Below, one piece after another: positions 47,133 to 56,755 of a stretch of 64,000 bases of DNA. This stretch comes from Purpureocillium takamizusanense (lineage: Eukaryota > Ascomycota > Sordariomycetes > Hypocreales > Ophiocordycipitaceae): positions 4,216,001-4,280,000 of the forward strand of contig NC_063068.1 in NCBI RefSeq assembly GCF_022605165.1. Reading direction: 5' to 3'. The notes beneath the pieces are model-generated. The model did not search any database. It was not told the DNA's origin and saw only the letters and a program-made list of their open reading frames with translations. Every line of letters starts with the position of its first letter. Position 1 is the first letter of the stretch. Made by a program: the position numbers and the translations under genes.

Positions 47133-48206
47133 TCAGTTCTCCAAGGTGAAAATGGTGTACATCACGATGAACTCAGCCAATGATAGAACAGAACAAGTCA
47201 TCACTATGGCGGAAATGTGATTGCTGAAGTGAAAAGAGTTGAAGCTTACCTCTGAACAGGGCACGGAGCCACTGATCGACAATTGACATCTGTTCCTTGC
47301 TGACGTGTCAGCCTCAGGTATCGCCATAGAGGGTAACAAGCAGCAGCAGTAGCAAGTCCTACGGATGGTCAGCACTCTTGTCTCGCCATCTCACGTGCCT
47401 AGGAGTAATGGCGCACCGTATCAGAAGTTGTTGAATACGTTCATCCTCCACCAAATCATCGAGATGATTGGGGATCAAACAGTGTGAATACTTTTTGACA
47501 TCTCATCACAGAAAGACTCGACCGCGTGCGAAAAGAAACTGCGTGCAATTGTAATTACCTGCCGAGCATGCTGTTAGTCGGCTATACCAAACAACAGACA
47601 GCTTCAAACAAAGATTGCTCCCAGCCAAAGTCAGGTGACGAAGTGTCATCAATAGCACCCGTCAGTCTCCCACCACAAGGTTTGTACGCCTTGCTTTCTA
47701 GGGCGAGAGGTGACGGGGCTCGATTATGTCCGCCCGTTCGTTCAAGTCTTCATCATACAATGGCAAAAGCTTGCCGCGAGAGATCGCTTTGATAGTAGGG
47801 AGCAGAATGTACCTATCGAGCGGCGCGAATTAGCAAGAATCTCGCAGTGCTGTGGCAGAACAACGTGTCAAGATGGTCTCTTGTCAGACAAGGCTGAAAC
47901 TTATACAACGGTATCCACATTATGTATTAAGCATGAGGAATCCCTGATGTCGTTTTGATCATCACTCGAGAGGGGAGGGGGTGGGGGGAGAGCACCAGTG
48001 TGGACGAACCTTTTGTCATAAAACGTCGTTTTAGCACGGTAGTACCCATTCCTCAACACCTACAGCTTTTGCAAGGGTTAGCTCGGCCATGTATAAGACG
48101 ACGTGCTGCGGAAATCTGGCGGCTGATAGCTTGCTCAGGGTAATTCTAGAGTATGCTAATCACCATGGTACTGGTCTGAATTGGATTGTTCGTTGAAATT
48201 GTTCAT
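47133..48206 (-). CDS. Cryptic intron-rich gene candidate, function unknown
   Basis: On the minus strand, short protein-like segments alternate with intron-like sequences across 1.1 kb of DNA that looks lower in GC than its neighbours. Segments in order: MNNFNEQSNSDQYH from ATG 48206, then AARFPQHVVLYMAELTLAKA; TRDHLDTYILLPTIKAIS and GKLLPLYDEDLNERADIIEP joined across a GTTGTT to CGATAG intron with matching phase; DDTSSPDFGWEQSLFEAV; LIPNHLDDLVEDERIQQLL; and a last exon ending SLAEFIVMYTIFTLEN with TGA at 47135-47133. Strong donors occur at 47558 (GGCAGGTAAT) and 47249 (AGAGGTAAGC), and CTGAC branch sites precede several acceptors. Some boundaries are weak or give introns below 45 nt, and I could not build one fully consistent model. 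It may be a real multi-exon gene, a decaying gene or a spliced non-coding RNA. Confidence 0.4.
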
Positions 48207-48661
48207 CACTGAAGCGAAAGGGAGCGCGGGTACGCAGCGGCTTACCTTGGAGCTGTCGGACCACCGTCAGAGGACTCGGTATTGGGCGTGCACTTGCGCG
48301 CCTCGACACCCGAGTCAAGCTGCGGTGGTCTCGAGGTTGTCGAGAAAGTGTGCGAGAGAAAAGGAAGGAGGAACGAAATGGCGGCCAGAAAATTCTTGGT
48401 GGAAAGACAAATGGACGTGGAGCTCCGTGATGAGCTAAGCCAAAACAAGAACTGACCCCACATAGGAATTGTGGCTGGTGGAGATGTGCCCTGTGGCGGT
48501 GCAAGATATCTTCCCCGCGAGGCGTGCGTGGCGAATGACGCCGCAGGTCGGGCAGTTATAAGTCCCCGAAGACACCCGCAACCCCGACGCCGCATCTCCT
48601 TGACGCATAACGGCAACGGCCTTCGTCTCTCCAGAGATTGGAAGCAACATCGATTTTCAAC
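48207..48661. promoter_or_regulatory. Promoter region of the gene at 48662
   Basis: About 455 bases between the cryptic minus-strand candidate and the plus-strand gene at 48662. If both are real this is a divergent promoter. A good donor-like word in minus orientation (CCAAGGTAAGCC near 48241-48250) hints that a minus-strand transcript may begin here rather than at 48206. Confidence 0.35.
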
Positions 48662-49981
48662 ATGGCGTCCGCAGGGGCGATATGGGGTCCAGCGACCCTT
48701 CGCCTGCTGCGTGTCGCTGCCGCCAAAACCACGAAGCTGGTCCGCGCCAAGCTGGTGGACGCGACCAGGCCTCTCCAGGGCCAGGTCCAGCATATCCCCA
48801 TCCGCGGCGGCTACACTGGGCGGCAGCCGATTCACCCAGCAGCGCTACTGAAACAACAGAAGCGAGGTGTGAAGTGGTTTTCTAGCGGAGCGACCAAGAG
48901 CATCAACAATGCACTGCGGAGGTTCATCAGCTCCGAGCGAAGTGCCTCGGCGCCTCGATTCGACCGATCCAAGTTGCCGTCTTCAAACACCTCGCGACGT
49001 GTCGCACAGTTCTCCGGACGGGCTCCATTTGCGAGCACGCTGCGACCGAACTTGACGGGTGGGGCGATGCCTCGCACTGCTGGCGGCTACAGTCTCGGAG
49101 GTGGCGCTCGGTATTTCTCTCACACGCCCGCGGCGCCGGCCCAGGTTGTACAGAACGTGTCGCAAGCTATGCGGGCCTTCTTCCTCTCAGGTCAGAAGCT
49201 GCGATACGACGGCCTTGGCTCCCACGGTGAGCGCAAATATCGCGCCGTTTCTACCCTCGAGGACGATGCCATGCGCACGCTTTCCGAGATTCCTCGCTCC
49301 GCTCTGGGGTCCTTCATCGACTTTCAGCTCAGCCCCAAGATAACGGCTCTTAGCCCCCTTGCTGCGGCCATTGCTCTCACATCTGAGACCTCTGGTTTTC
49401 GTACCGAGGCGGCTCATGCCAGCATCAACACCGAGGGATTTCTCGACATCCTCTCTGCGGACTTTGGCCGTGCTCTGAAGGACTTGACGGCTGTATACGC
49501 AGATTTGCGGCGGCTCTCGGTGCTCGGCGACTTGCCGATAGTTCTCGAGAAGAGTGACACCCTTCGTGTTCGGTTCCCCGGCGTCGATGCGGCCACAGTC
49601 GAACAACTCTGCGACGACATCGGGATTCAACGTGGCGTCGTCAGCCAGGACCCGGGCTTCGACTTGGCCGTCGGCATGCCCATGGCACTCAAGTTCCCGT
49701 TCGCGCCCGACACCGAAAAGACGTTGACGTCGCCTGGTGGATCGGCACGTTCGCTGGAGGGCCACGAGATGGATGAGATGTCGTCTCTCGGGGACGACTC
49801 TTTCGTGCGAGATGCCTTTGCCGAGGAATTGGAAAATCCGTGGCTATCAGAGCCCGAGGGCTACGAGAGCATGTCACCGCCCATGAGCTCTGCGCAACAC
49901 TGTTCCAACGAATTTGAAGGGCTCGAAGGGATATACCGCTTTCTCGAGGAGTGTGATCGAGGGAAGGGGAGGCTGGGATGA
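48662..49981 (+). CDS. Probable mitochondrial protein of unknown function
   Basis: Intronless gene for 439 residues. The first 75 residues are rich in Arg, Lys, Ala and Ser and nearly free of acidic residues (MASAGAIWGPATLRLLRVAA, LLKQQKRGVKWFSSG), as in a mitochondrial presequence. The repeated style FASTLRPNLTGG and ARYFSHTPAAPAQVVQNVSQ, then QAMRAFFLSGQKLRYDG, is conserved-looking. Residues about 260-330 form a helical block (FLDILSADFGRALKDLTAVY, DLRRLSVLGDLPIVL). The C-terminus is acidic (ELENPWLSEPEGYES) and ends FLEECDRGKGRLG. From memory, fungal relatives carry the label casein kinase II beta 2 subunit, but I see no CK2-beta zinc ribbon (CPXC pairs), so that label looks unfounded. Confidence 0.75.
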   Translation: MASAGAIWGPATLRLLRVAAAKTTKLVRAKLVDATRPLQGQVQHIPIRGGYTGRQPIHPAALLKQQKRGVKWFSSGATKSINNALRRFISSERSASAPRFDRSKLPSSNTSRRVAQFSGRAPFASTLRPNLTGGAMPRTAGGYSLGGGARYFSHTPAAPAQVVQNVSQAMRAFFLSGQKLRYDGLGSHGERKYRAVSTLEDDAMRTLSEIPRSALGSFIDFQLSPKITALSPLAAAIALTSETSGFRTEAAHASINTEGFLDILSADFGRALKDLTAVYADLRRLSVLGDLPIVLEKSDTLRVRFPGVDAATVEQLCDDIGIQRGVVSQDPGFDLAVGMPMALKFPFAPDTEKTLTSPGGSARSLEGHEMDEMSSLGDDSFVRDAFAEELENPWLSEPEGYESMSPPMSSAQHCSNEFEGLEGIYRFLEECDRGKGRLG

Positions 49982-50861
49982 ACGGCCGCGTTCAAAGATT
50001 GAGGGGCTCTACACTCGTTTGTGACAGTACACTAGTCTTTTTTCTGATCGATAGGCAGAAATACGATTTCTTTGGGTTAAGACCGTGTCGTGCCGTCTTA
50101 TTGCTGTTCGCGTGATTCGGGGAGGCGGCGAGAGCTTCCGGGCGTTGTAGGATGATGCGGTGCCTTCACAGCTGGTGGCTGCGATGCCCGGCTGTCCAAA
50201 AGGGTCGTAGATGTGGACAGACGCTGTAAGAGTATGCCAAGCGAGAAGAGCTGTGCGCACATGGTATCGCAATGCCTGTCAGCCATGGTTGCGGCTCGTA
50301 TGAAGAATTTTGCGGACGTTGTCGAAATACGTGGTGGGAGGATGAGGATGGAGATCGTGCCAGGCAGTGGGTTGACGTTGAGTTGCGGTGGGCCAACTGC
50401 ACTGCAAGCCTCTGGGGTGTAAAGGTGCCCGCTTGACCGCCCCTGGAGGTACAGTAGGTGCGCCGGGCACCATCTCACCTAGGTAGGTTGGGTACTGGAC
50501 CTCACACTAGGCGTCCCCCGCACCACCGCCAACCCGCCTGCAACCGAGAGCTCCTCCCACGCTGGCCGATTGTCCTCCAGGCGTTGCGGGCGGGCACCTT
50601 CCAGCTGCCTCGGAGGTGTGGCCGCAGTGGTGCTGCCCGCCCTACCTTACGCAATCAGTAATTCTGCCGGAGTCGAATCCCCCACCAGACGAACCTCGGC
50701 ATTGCGCTCGCTTCCGCGTCTCGGCCGGCAGCTGTTAATAAGTCGGGGGCCCTCGCATCCCCGCGTCGCCGAGGCCATCAACCGGTTTATCCTGCTTCGC
50801 CATCAATTGGGGGAACCTTGTCTATTCATTCATCATCACTCCGTCCCTGCAGAAATTCACC
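49982..50861. other. Intergenic region
   Basis: About 880 bases. Short frames on both strands (50098-50478 minus, 50213-50422 plus) overlap each other and have no family match; I do not call either. The final 150 bases are the probable leader of the MaoC-type gene. Confidence 0.5.
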
Positions 50862-51925
50862 ATGTCTGGCCCCGGCGTCGGCTTCGAGTACCCGCGACAG
50901 GAGGTGTCCTGGCTGAAGCGCGATGTGCTGCTGTTCGCCAATAGCATCGGCTGCAAGTCGGACGAGCTGCATTTCCTCTATGTAAGTTTGGTTCCTGCTT
51001 TGGACTGTGCGACAATGCTGACTCTACTGCCTTTCCAGGAGCTGCACCCCAACTTTTCCGTCTTTCCAACGTACCCTCTCGTCCTGAGTGAGTAGTAGCT
51101 CCTCCTCGCGCCTCCGTCCTCGAGCAGCGTTGCTTTGTGAACTCTCGGCTGACCTCACCCGCAGCCTTCAAGGGCAATACCCAGGAAGTCGTCGACTTCT
51201 ACAAGGCACAAAAGGCCGTCAAAATCCCCAGCGTTCCCGAGTTCGACTACCGCCGGGTCGTCGACGGCCAGCGCAAAATCGAGTTCCTCAAGAAGCTCCC
51301 CCCTTCGTCCGAGGGCGCCAAGTTCGAGAACCGCACCAAGGTGCTCGGCGTTTACGACAAGGGCCGGCCGGGCTCCGTCCTCGACATACAGACGGACCTG
51401 GTCAACGCCGCTACGGGCGAGGTGCACACGCGCGTCACGACGAGCAGCTTCTTTGTCGCCCAGGGCGGGTGGCACGGTCCCAAGGGCCCTGCCACCAAGA
51501 GCTACCCGCCGCCCAAGGATCGTGAGCCTGACGCCGTGCTCGAGCACCAGACGACGACCGAGTCGGCTCTTCTGTACCGCCTCAACGGTGACTACAACCC
51601 GCTGCATGCCACGCCCGAGCCCGGCCAGAAGATGGGCTTCAAGGGCGCCATTACCCACGGCCTGTACCAGTGGAACGTCACCTGCCACGACATTCTGCGC
51701 CGCTTCGGTGGCTCCGACCCGGAGAACATCAGGGAATACCAGGCGCGCTTTGCCAGCCCCGTCATGCCCGGCGACAAGCTCATCACCCGCGTCTGGCGCA
51801 CCGGCGAGAAGACAGGCGACTTCGAGGAGGTACGCTTCGCCACGCAAGTCGAGGGCGGCAAGGTGTGCCTGAGCAACGGCCGCGCCTTAGTTCGCGTCGT
51901 AAGCGAGCTCAAGAACAAGCTGTAA
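50862..51925 (+). CDS. MaoC/hydratase-2 family enoyl-CoA hydratase
   Basis: Double hot-dog enzyme of the peroxisomal hydratase-2 (MaoC) family, hydrating trans-2-enoyl-CoA to (3R)-hydroxyacyl-CoA in multifunctional-type beta-oxidation. Exons: 50862-50981, 51039-51087, 51165-51925; phases agree (FLYELHPNFSVFPTYPLVLT then FKGNTQEVV), giving 309 residues. The N-terminal half has the substrate-side hot dog (VLGVYDKGRPGSVLDIQTD). The C-terminal half has the hydratase-2 motif YRLNGDYNPLHATPE with catalytic Asp and His, then GFKGAITHGLYQW. The C-terminus is KNKL, a non-canonical variant of the PTS1 tripeptide, so peroxisomal import is possible but uncertain. Relatives also occur in polyketide-type gene clusters, but nothing of that sort is next to it. 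Confidence 0.9.
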
Positions 51926-52322
51926 TTAGTAGTTGTCTCTATAGCCATGTGAAATTCTAAGAAATGAATGATGGGCGCCGCGGCGTTTCCTGCAAAAAAG
52001 TGATGCGCGCCGGTTTTGTCCGTAAATGAAGATATGGAAGCCGGGAGGCCTCCATCAATCAACCTAGCTCTCTTCGGCAGTGCCAACATGTTGCCTTGCT
52101 TGTGTCATGGGTTTTAGATCGATATACTTCGTAGTGTGGCGCGCAGAACAGCCCAAGGGTCGCCGCCTCACCACCAAATCCCAGGCCCGCGATCGATGGG
52201 CCCCGGAATTCTGCTGCCTTCTCACCCACTCACCATCACCTCGTACTTGCGCCGCCCCCATCCTACCATGTCCGGGCACTCAGCGTTGCAAGCACGACAG
52301 ATTGTGTAGACTCGACGTAATA
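51926..52322. other. Short intergenic region
   Basis: About 400 bases between two genes in the same orientation; holds the 3' end of the MaoC-type gene and the promoter of the tubulin cofactor gene. The cofactor frame is open upstream from 52080 but without a better start than 52323. Confidence 0.55.
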
Positions 52323-54248
52323 ATGGTCGAGTCACGACACGTTGGGCAGCGCGTGTCCTACAGCGGCGCCCTGTGTACGGTGAGGTATGTCGGTCGGGTC
52401 GAGGGCACAGAGGGCTCCTGGCTCGGCGTCGAATGGGACGACGCCACCCGCGGCAAGCACGATGGCTCCCACAAGGGCGTACGCTATTTTACTTGTGAGT
52501 GGAAGCCCTTCGAAAACCTTCGCACCAAGACCATCGCAGCCTTGCTGACCCTCATCTAGGCCTCTCAAAGTCGGCTACTGCGGCGTCGTTTGTGCGCCCG
52601 ACGCGGCCCGCAGACCCGCCACAGAGCTTCATCGCGGCGCTGCACGACAAGTACGTCGCCCACGACCCGCTGAGCGGCCAGGGCAGCGGCGCCGCGCCGG
52701 AGCACGCCCGGCCGATTGTCATCTCGGGCAAGGTGGCTGAGGAGAAGGGCTTCGACAAGATCCGCCGCAAACTCGCGCAGGTGCAAGACCTCAAGATTGT
52801 GATCCTCGACGGGCTGCGCGTGGCGAGCGCGGTGGGACCCGAGGAGAGGAGGGTTTCCGAGACCTGCCCGAGCATCGTGCATCTGGATCTGAGCAGGAAC
52901 CTGTTTGAGCGGCTGGGGCCCGTCGTGGAGGTTTGTCGGGAGCTCAGAAACCTCCAGCGGCTGAGCGTCAAGTAAGTACAGTATAGGCTGCACCTCGTTG
53001 ACTCCCGAGATGTGCGGCTGCGGCCTTGAGCTAACTGTCCGGAATAGTGGCAACCGATTCCAGCATGTCTTGAGAGACGAGGCTCTCGAGCATGCCGAGG
53101 CCGCGTTTCGTGGCGTGACGGAGCTTGCTCTCGGTGAGACGCTGCTGAGCTGGGAGGAGCTCTGCCATGTCGCCGTCCGATGCCCGTCCCTCACGACCCT
53201 CGCCGTGGGGGCCAACCAGCTCTCTTTTCTTTCCGAGCCAGACTACGGCAGCCTCACGAGGACGCTGACCTCCATCAACCTCGAATACAACGGCTTCACA
53301 GCCGTGTCTGACCTCGCCAGCCTGGCATCTCTGTCGGCTCTCCGCAATCTGCACCTCAAGGGCAATAGCATCAAAGAAATGACGGCCCCCAACGCCTCTA
53401 CAACCATATTCCCGCATTCACTCAAATATCTCGACGTGTCATACAACAAGATTGAGGACTGGTCCTTTGTCGACGCGCTCGCCACGCACTTCCCGGGCAT
53501 CACAGGCCTGCGAATCGCTCACAACCCGGTGTACGACGCGCAAAAGGACGGCGACACCAAGACGGCCTCGTCAGCCGAGGAATCGCACATGTTTACCATT
53601 GCGCGCCTCGCGGGGCTCAAAAGCGTCAACTTCACGCACATTCAGCACGCGGACCGCACCAATGCGGAGATGTTCTACCTCTCGCGCATCGCGCGGCAGC
53701 TCGCCGCCGTGCCCGAGAGCGCCGAGCAGAGCGTCCTGGCGCAGCACCCGCGGTGGGCGGAGCTCTGCGATATGTACGGCGAGCCGGACGTGGTGCGGCG
53801 CAGCGAAGTGAACCCTCTGTTCCTCGAAGCGAGGCTGGTGACGGTGCGGTTTCACTACGAGGATGGCAGCGGGACAGCAAGGAAAAGGACGACGCGCATC
53901 CCAAGGTCGTTTGACATCTACGCCGTCAAGGGAATTGCAGGGAAGCTGTTTGGCGTGTCTCCGCTGACGGTGCGTCTGGTATGGGAGACGGGCGAGTGGG
54001 ATCCCGTGGCGCAATACGATGAACGCGACGGCGAGAGCAGCGACGAAGACGATGACGATGACGATGCCGACATGGTCGGCGGGACGCCATCAGAGGACAA
54101 TGAGGACTATTCCAGAGAGAGAGCCGGGAGGTGGATCAAGCGAGAGGTTGAGTTGAGGGACGGGCCAAAGCAGCTTGGCTACTGCGTCGATGGCCAGGAT
54201 GTGGACATTCGCGTCGAGGTCACGCAGGGCCCGGCCAATGCGAGTTGA
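52323..54248 (+). CDS. Tubulin-folding cofactor E (CAP-Gly, LRR, ubiquitin-like)
   Basis: Tubulin-specific chaperone E, which acts with cofactors B, C and D to assemble alpha/beta tubulin dimers (yeast Pac2, fission yeast Alp21). Exons: 52323-52494, 52560-52971, 53048-54248; junctions read FTCLSKSAT and RLSVNGNRFQ; 594 residues. N-terminal CAP-Gly domain: GTEGSWLGVEWDDATRGKHD, with GKHDGS in place of the canonical GKNDGS. Central leucine-rich repeats: SIVHLDLSRNLFERLG, LTSINLEYNGFTAVSD, LKYLDVSYNKIEDW, then a cap region (GITGLRIAHNPVYD). C-terminal ubiquitin-like fold from about residue 475 (LVTVRFHYEDGSGTARKRTT to LVWETGEWDPV), interrupted by an acidic insert (SSDEDDDDDDADM). The start ATG directly precedes the CAP-Gly domain. 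Confidence 0.93.
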
Positions 54249-54684
54249 GAAGCGGGCATCCGATTTGCGCAAAAAGTGCAGCAGCACGAGCGACGACGAC
54301 TAGACTCGACTTCATTTGCCTCTATATACAGTATACGTAAATAGACCATTGCAGCCACGGAGGTCAGCGTCGACATCACTCCCACCTACATACTGCACGC
54401 TTCTCCAGACTTGTTGACAGCTCGCTGACCCTCTTTTCTGGACCCAGCTGGCCAGAGTTCCACCCCCACCCACATCCTTACCCTCAATGTATTCACCAAC
54501 CAGGACAGGACACCAAAACCAGAACGCCCTCCCATGAGTGAGAGCGGTCGAATAGAGTCTACTGTGCTATCAAACCGTGGGGTGCGATTGCTTGCGTTTG
54601 CTTGCAGCTAATGTCAGCCCTTTGACATCTCAGACCTTCCTGCCGCTCGTTCGTCTATGAGAAGCGTCGGTCACCGAAGCCATC
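54249..54684. other. Short intergenic region
   Basis: About 435 bases between two genes in the same orientation. Nothing notable beyond a probable promoter for the downstream gene. Confidence 0.6.
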
Positions 54685-55642
54685 ATGGAGAAGGAAACTC
54701 CGCCGACGTCGGCGACTTATGCCGTATCACGCTCGCGCGGCAAGCAGCCGGACGAGTCGCTTTACCGTGCCAAACTCAGAGAAAGGAGGAAAGCAAAGGG
54801 CCAGGCGAAATCATCTGACGAATCCGAGTCCGAAGACGAAATCGAGCCAGGTTGCTTAATCCTCCAACGGCGCTCTTTCTTTTGGGTTCACCTGACTCGA
54901 AGTAGGCGCCGTGATATTGCACAAGCTCTTCAACCGTAGGATCGTCCTGCAGCCTGACAACACCGTCGTCAAGTCCGGGAAACGCATAGCCGTAGGAGAG
55001 GCGGAGGCGCTCAGGGTCGCCGCCCAGGCTGGCATACCTGCCCCTTCCGTGCACGACGTGCATTTATCTTCTGACGGTGGAGGCCGCATACGCATGGACT
55101 ACATCGACGGGCAGCCTCTCGATCAGCTGTGGCCCGACATGTGCGCCGCGCAGAGGAAAGACGTCGCCCTCCAGCTTCGAGAAATCGTGGACAGGATGAG
55201 ATCCGCCGCCCCCCCTCCGCCCAACCTCATCGGTGCTTGCGACGGCACTGAGATACGGGACACGAGGCTGTACTTTACGTATCATTCCGCGCCGTGTCGC
55301 GATGAAGCGGGGTTCAACGAGTTTCTGCTGTCGTCCCTTTACAAGGTCACTCCGCCGCTCGTGTGGGAGGCATTCACGCGTCGACTTCGGACGGATCATC
55401 GCATTGTGCTCTCGCACTGCGACCTCACGCCGAGGAATATCCTTGTTGATAAGGACGGTAGGATCATCGGCCTCGTGGACTGGGAGGACAGCGGGTGGTA
55501 TCCTGAGTACTGGGAGTATGTCAAATTCTTCCAGCGCAGTGCGGACAATGACTGGAGGCAGTATGCGGAGGACATCTTCTCGGAGCTGTATCACGATGAG
55601 TTGGTTGATTACATTGCTATTACCAAGTGGCAGGATTCGTAG
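54685..55642 (+). CDS. Aminoglycoside-phosphotransferase-fold protein kinase-like protein
   Basis: Member of the APH/choline-kinase-like superfamily widespread in filamentous fungi; the substrate is unknown and antibiotic modification is not implied. Exon 1 is 54685-54850 and exon 2 is 54906-55642; the 55-nt intron has branch site CCTGAC and joins as DEIEPGAVILHKLFN, giving 300 residues. The N-terminal 55 residues are charged and disordered (KAKGQAKSSDESESEDE). The N-lobe is IVLQPDNTVVKSGKRIAVGE with the likely ATP-site Lys. The catalytic loop is IVLSHCDLTPRNILVDKDG (Brenner motif with catalytic Asp and Asn), and the metal-binding Asp lies in GLVDWEDSGWYPEYWEYVK. The motif residues look intact. 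The stop codon sits in a 15-bp tandem duplication. Confidence 0.9.
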
Positions 55643-55655
55643 TGGCAGGATTCGT
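55626..55655. repeat. 15-bp tandem duplication across the stop codon
   Basis: The unit AGTGGCAGGATTCGT occurs twice head to tail (55626-55640 and 55641-55655), so the stop TAG at 55640-55642 recurs 15 bases later. The unit is in frame; losing the first stop would add only five residues. Confidence 0.85.
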
Positions 55656-56755
55656 AGCGTGTTATGAAAGATTAAAGTCTCAATATGCTAAGCCGTCATC
55701 CTCAGCCTCCATTGTTACGTCGAGCATCTCGTTCAGTGCAGTGCTACATTGTTCCGCCGTCAAGTAATTTGGGCGTGGCAAAGTGCCCTTGAGGCGTAAT
55801 TGACCCATTCCTGGCTATTACATTCGGGCAGGGTCACTGTTCGCCACCGGGACTGACTCCAACTGAGTCACAAGCTCTGAAGAAGTCGAACGGGATGTGC
55901 TGTCCCTTGCGTACCATTGAGACTACGTACTAAAAAAAACCGGCGACACCACCCTGCCGATTCAGCAAGCGAAGCATTGTCTTCCACCTCTACTGTCTAA
56001 AAAGTCCTGTCAGCCCATCCAACGTCTCTCTGACCGCCAAACTCCACGAAACCGGAAACGAGAAGAAGAGATGGAGAAAAGAGCACCAAGATCAGGAATA
56101 CAAGTTATCCGCAGCAAACGGCCCCAAGCAAAAAGGGGCCATTCAGAATTGCAGAATTCATAAAAAGATATGAAAGGCATCATGACGTGCAAGAGGCAAC
56201 GACCGGATGAGAAACCCAGCGTCGGGTGGGTGTCGTCGAGACGTACGTACCTTGTTGAGTTATCCGCGGAGCGAGCTTGACGCGCGCAACGCTCCGCAAC
56301 GGCTACGAATCATGGCCGCGCGACCGTTCCTTCGTGGCGAGCGCGCCCGATGGTGTGCAAATACGACCCGGTTGCGGTGGTCGCGCGTCTCAGGTTCGGG
56401 TCATGGAGTCGAGGAAGATCCTTTTTTTTTTTGGTGGAGGAACAGAGGATGTGCGTGTGTTGCGAGCACGTGACCAACCTCGGCGCAAACCAAAAAGGTC
56501 ACCATAGATGGGTGTCGATGAGCTCGTCAAGACAGGGAACAAGACGACGTTAGACCTAGAATGTCTCGGTAGAGGATTGCATCGGTTCTACTACTTCGTA
56601 CCTGGTGTTTATACGGAGTGGCGGTCTGATCACTGTCAGCTTCATACACCACCGCGACTCGTCTGCCAAAGGGGTATATGTAGTACACAACAACTACCAA
56701 CAAAGTGCAATATGCCTCCGTCGCGTCCTCCGGGGCCCAAGAGCACAAAAGCAGG
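55643..56755. other. Convergent intergenic region (1.1 kb)
   Basis: Between the APH-fold gene and the leftward dynein gene. It has a run of A near 55932-55939, a run of T near 56422-56431, and no convincing gene. Short frames at 56207-56553 have no family match. Confidence 0.5.

Noticed and set aside
50098..50478. Overlapping small frames on both strands between 50.1 and 50.5 kb
   Set aside because: Each is open only because of the other strand's composition; neither has a domain or supporting signals.
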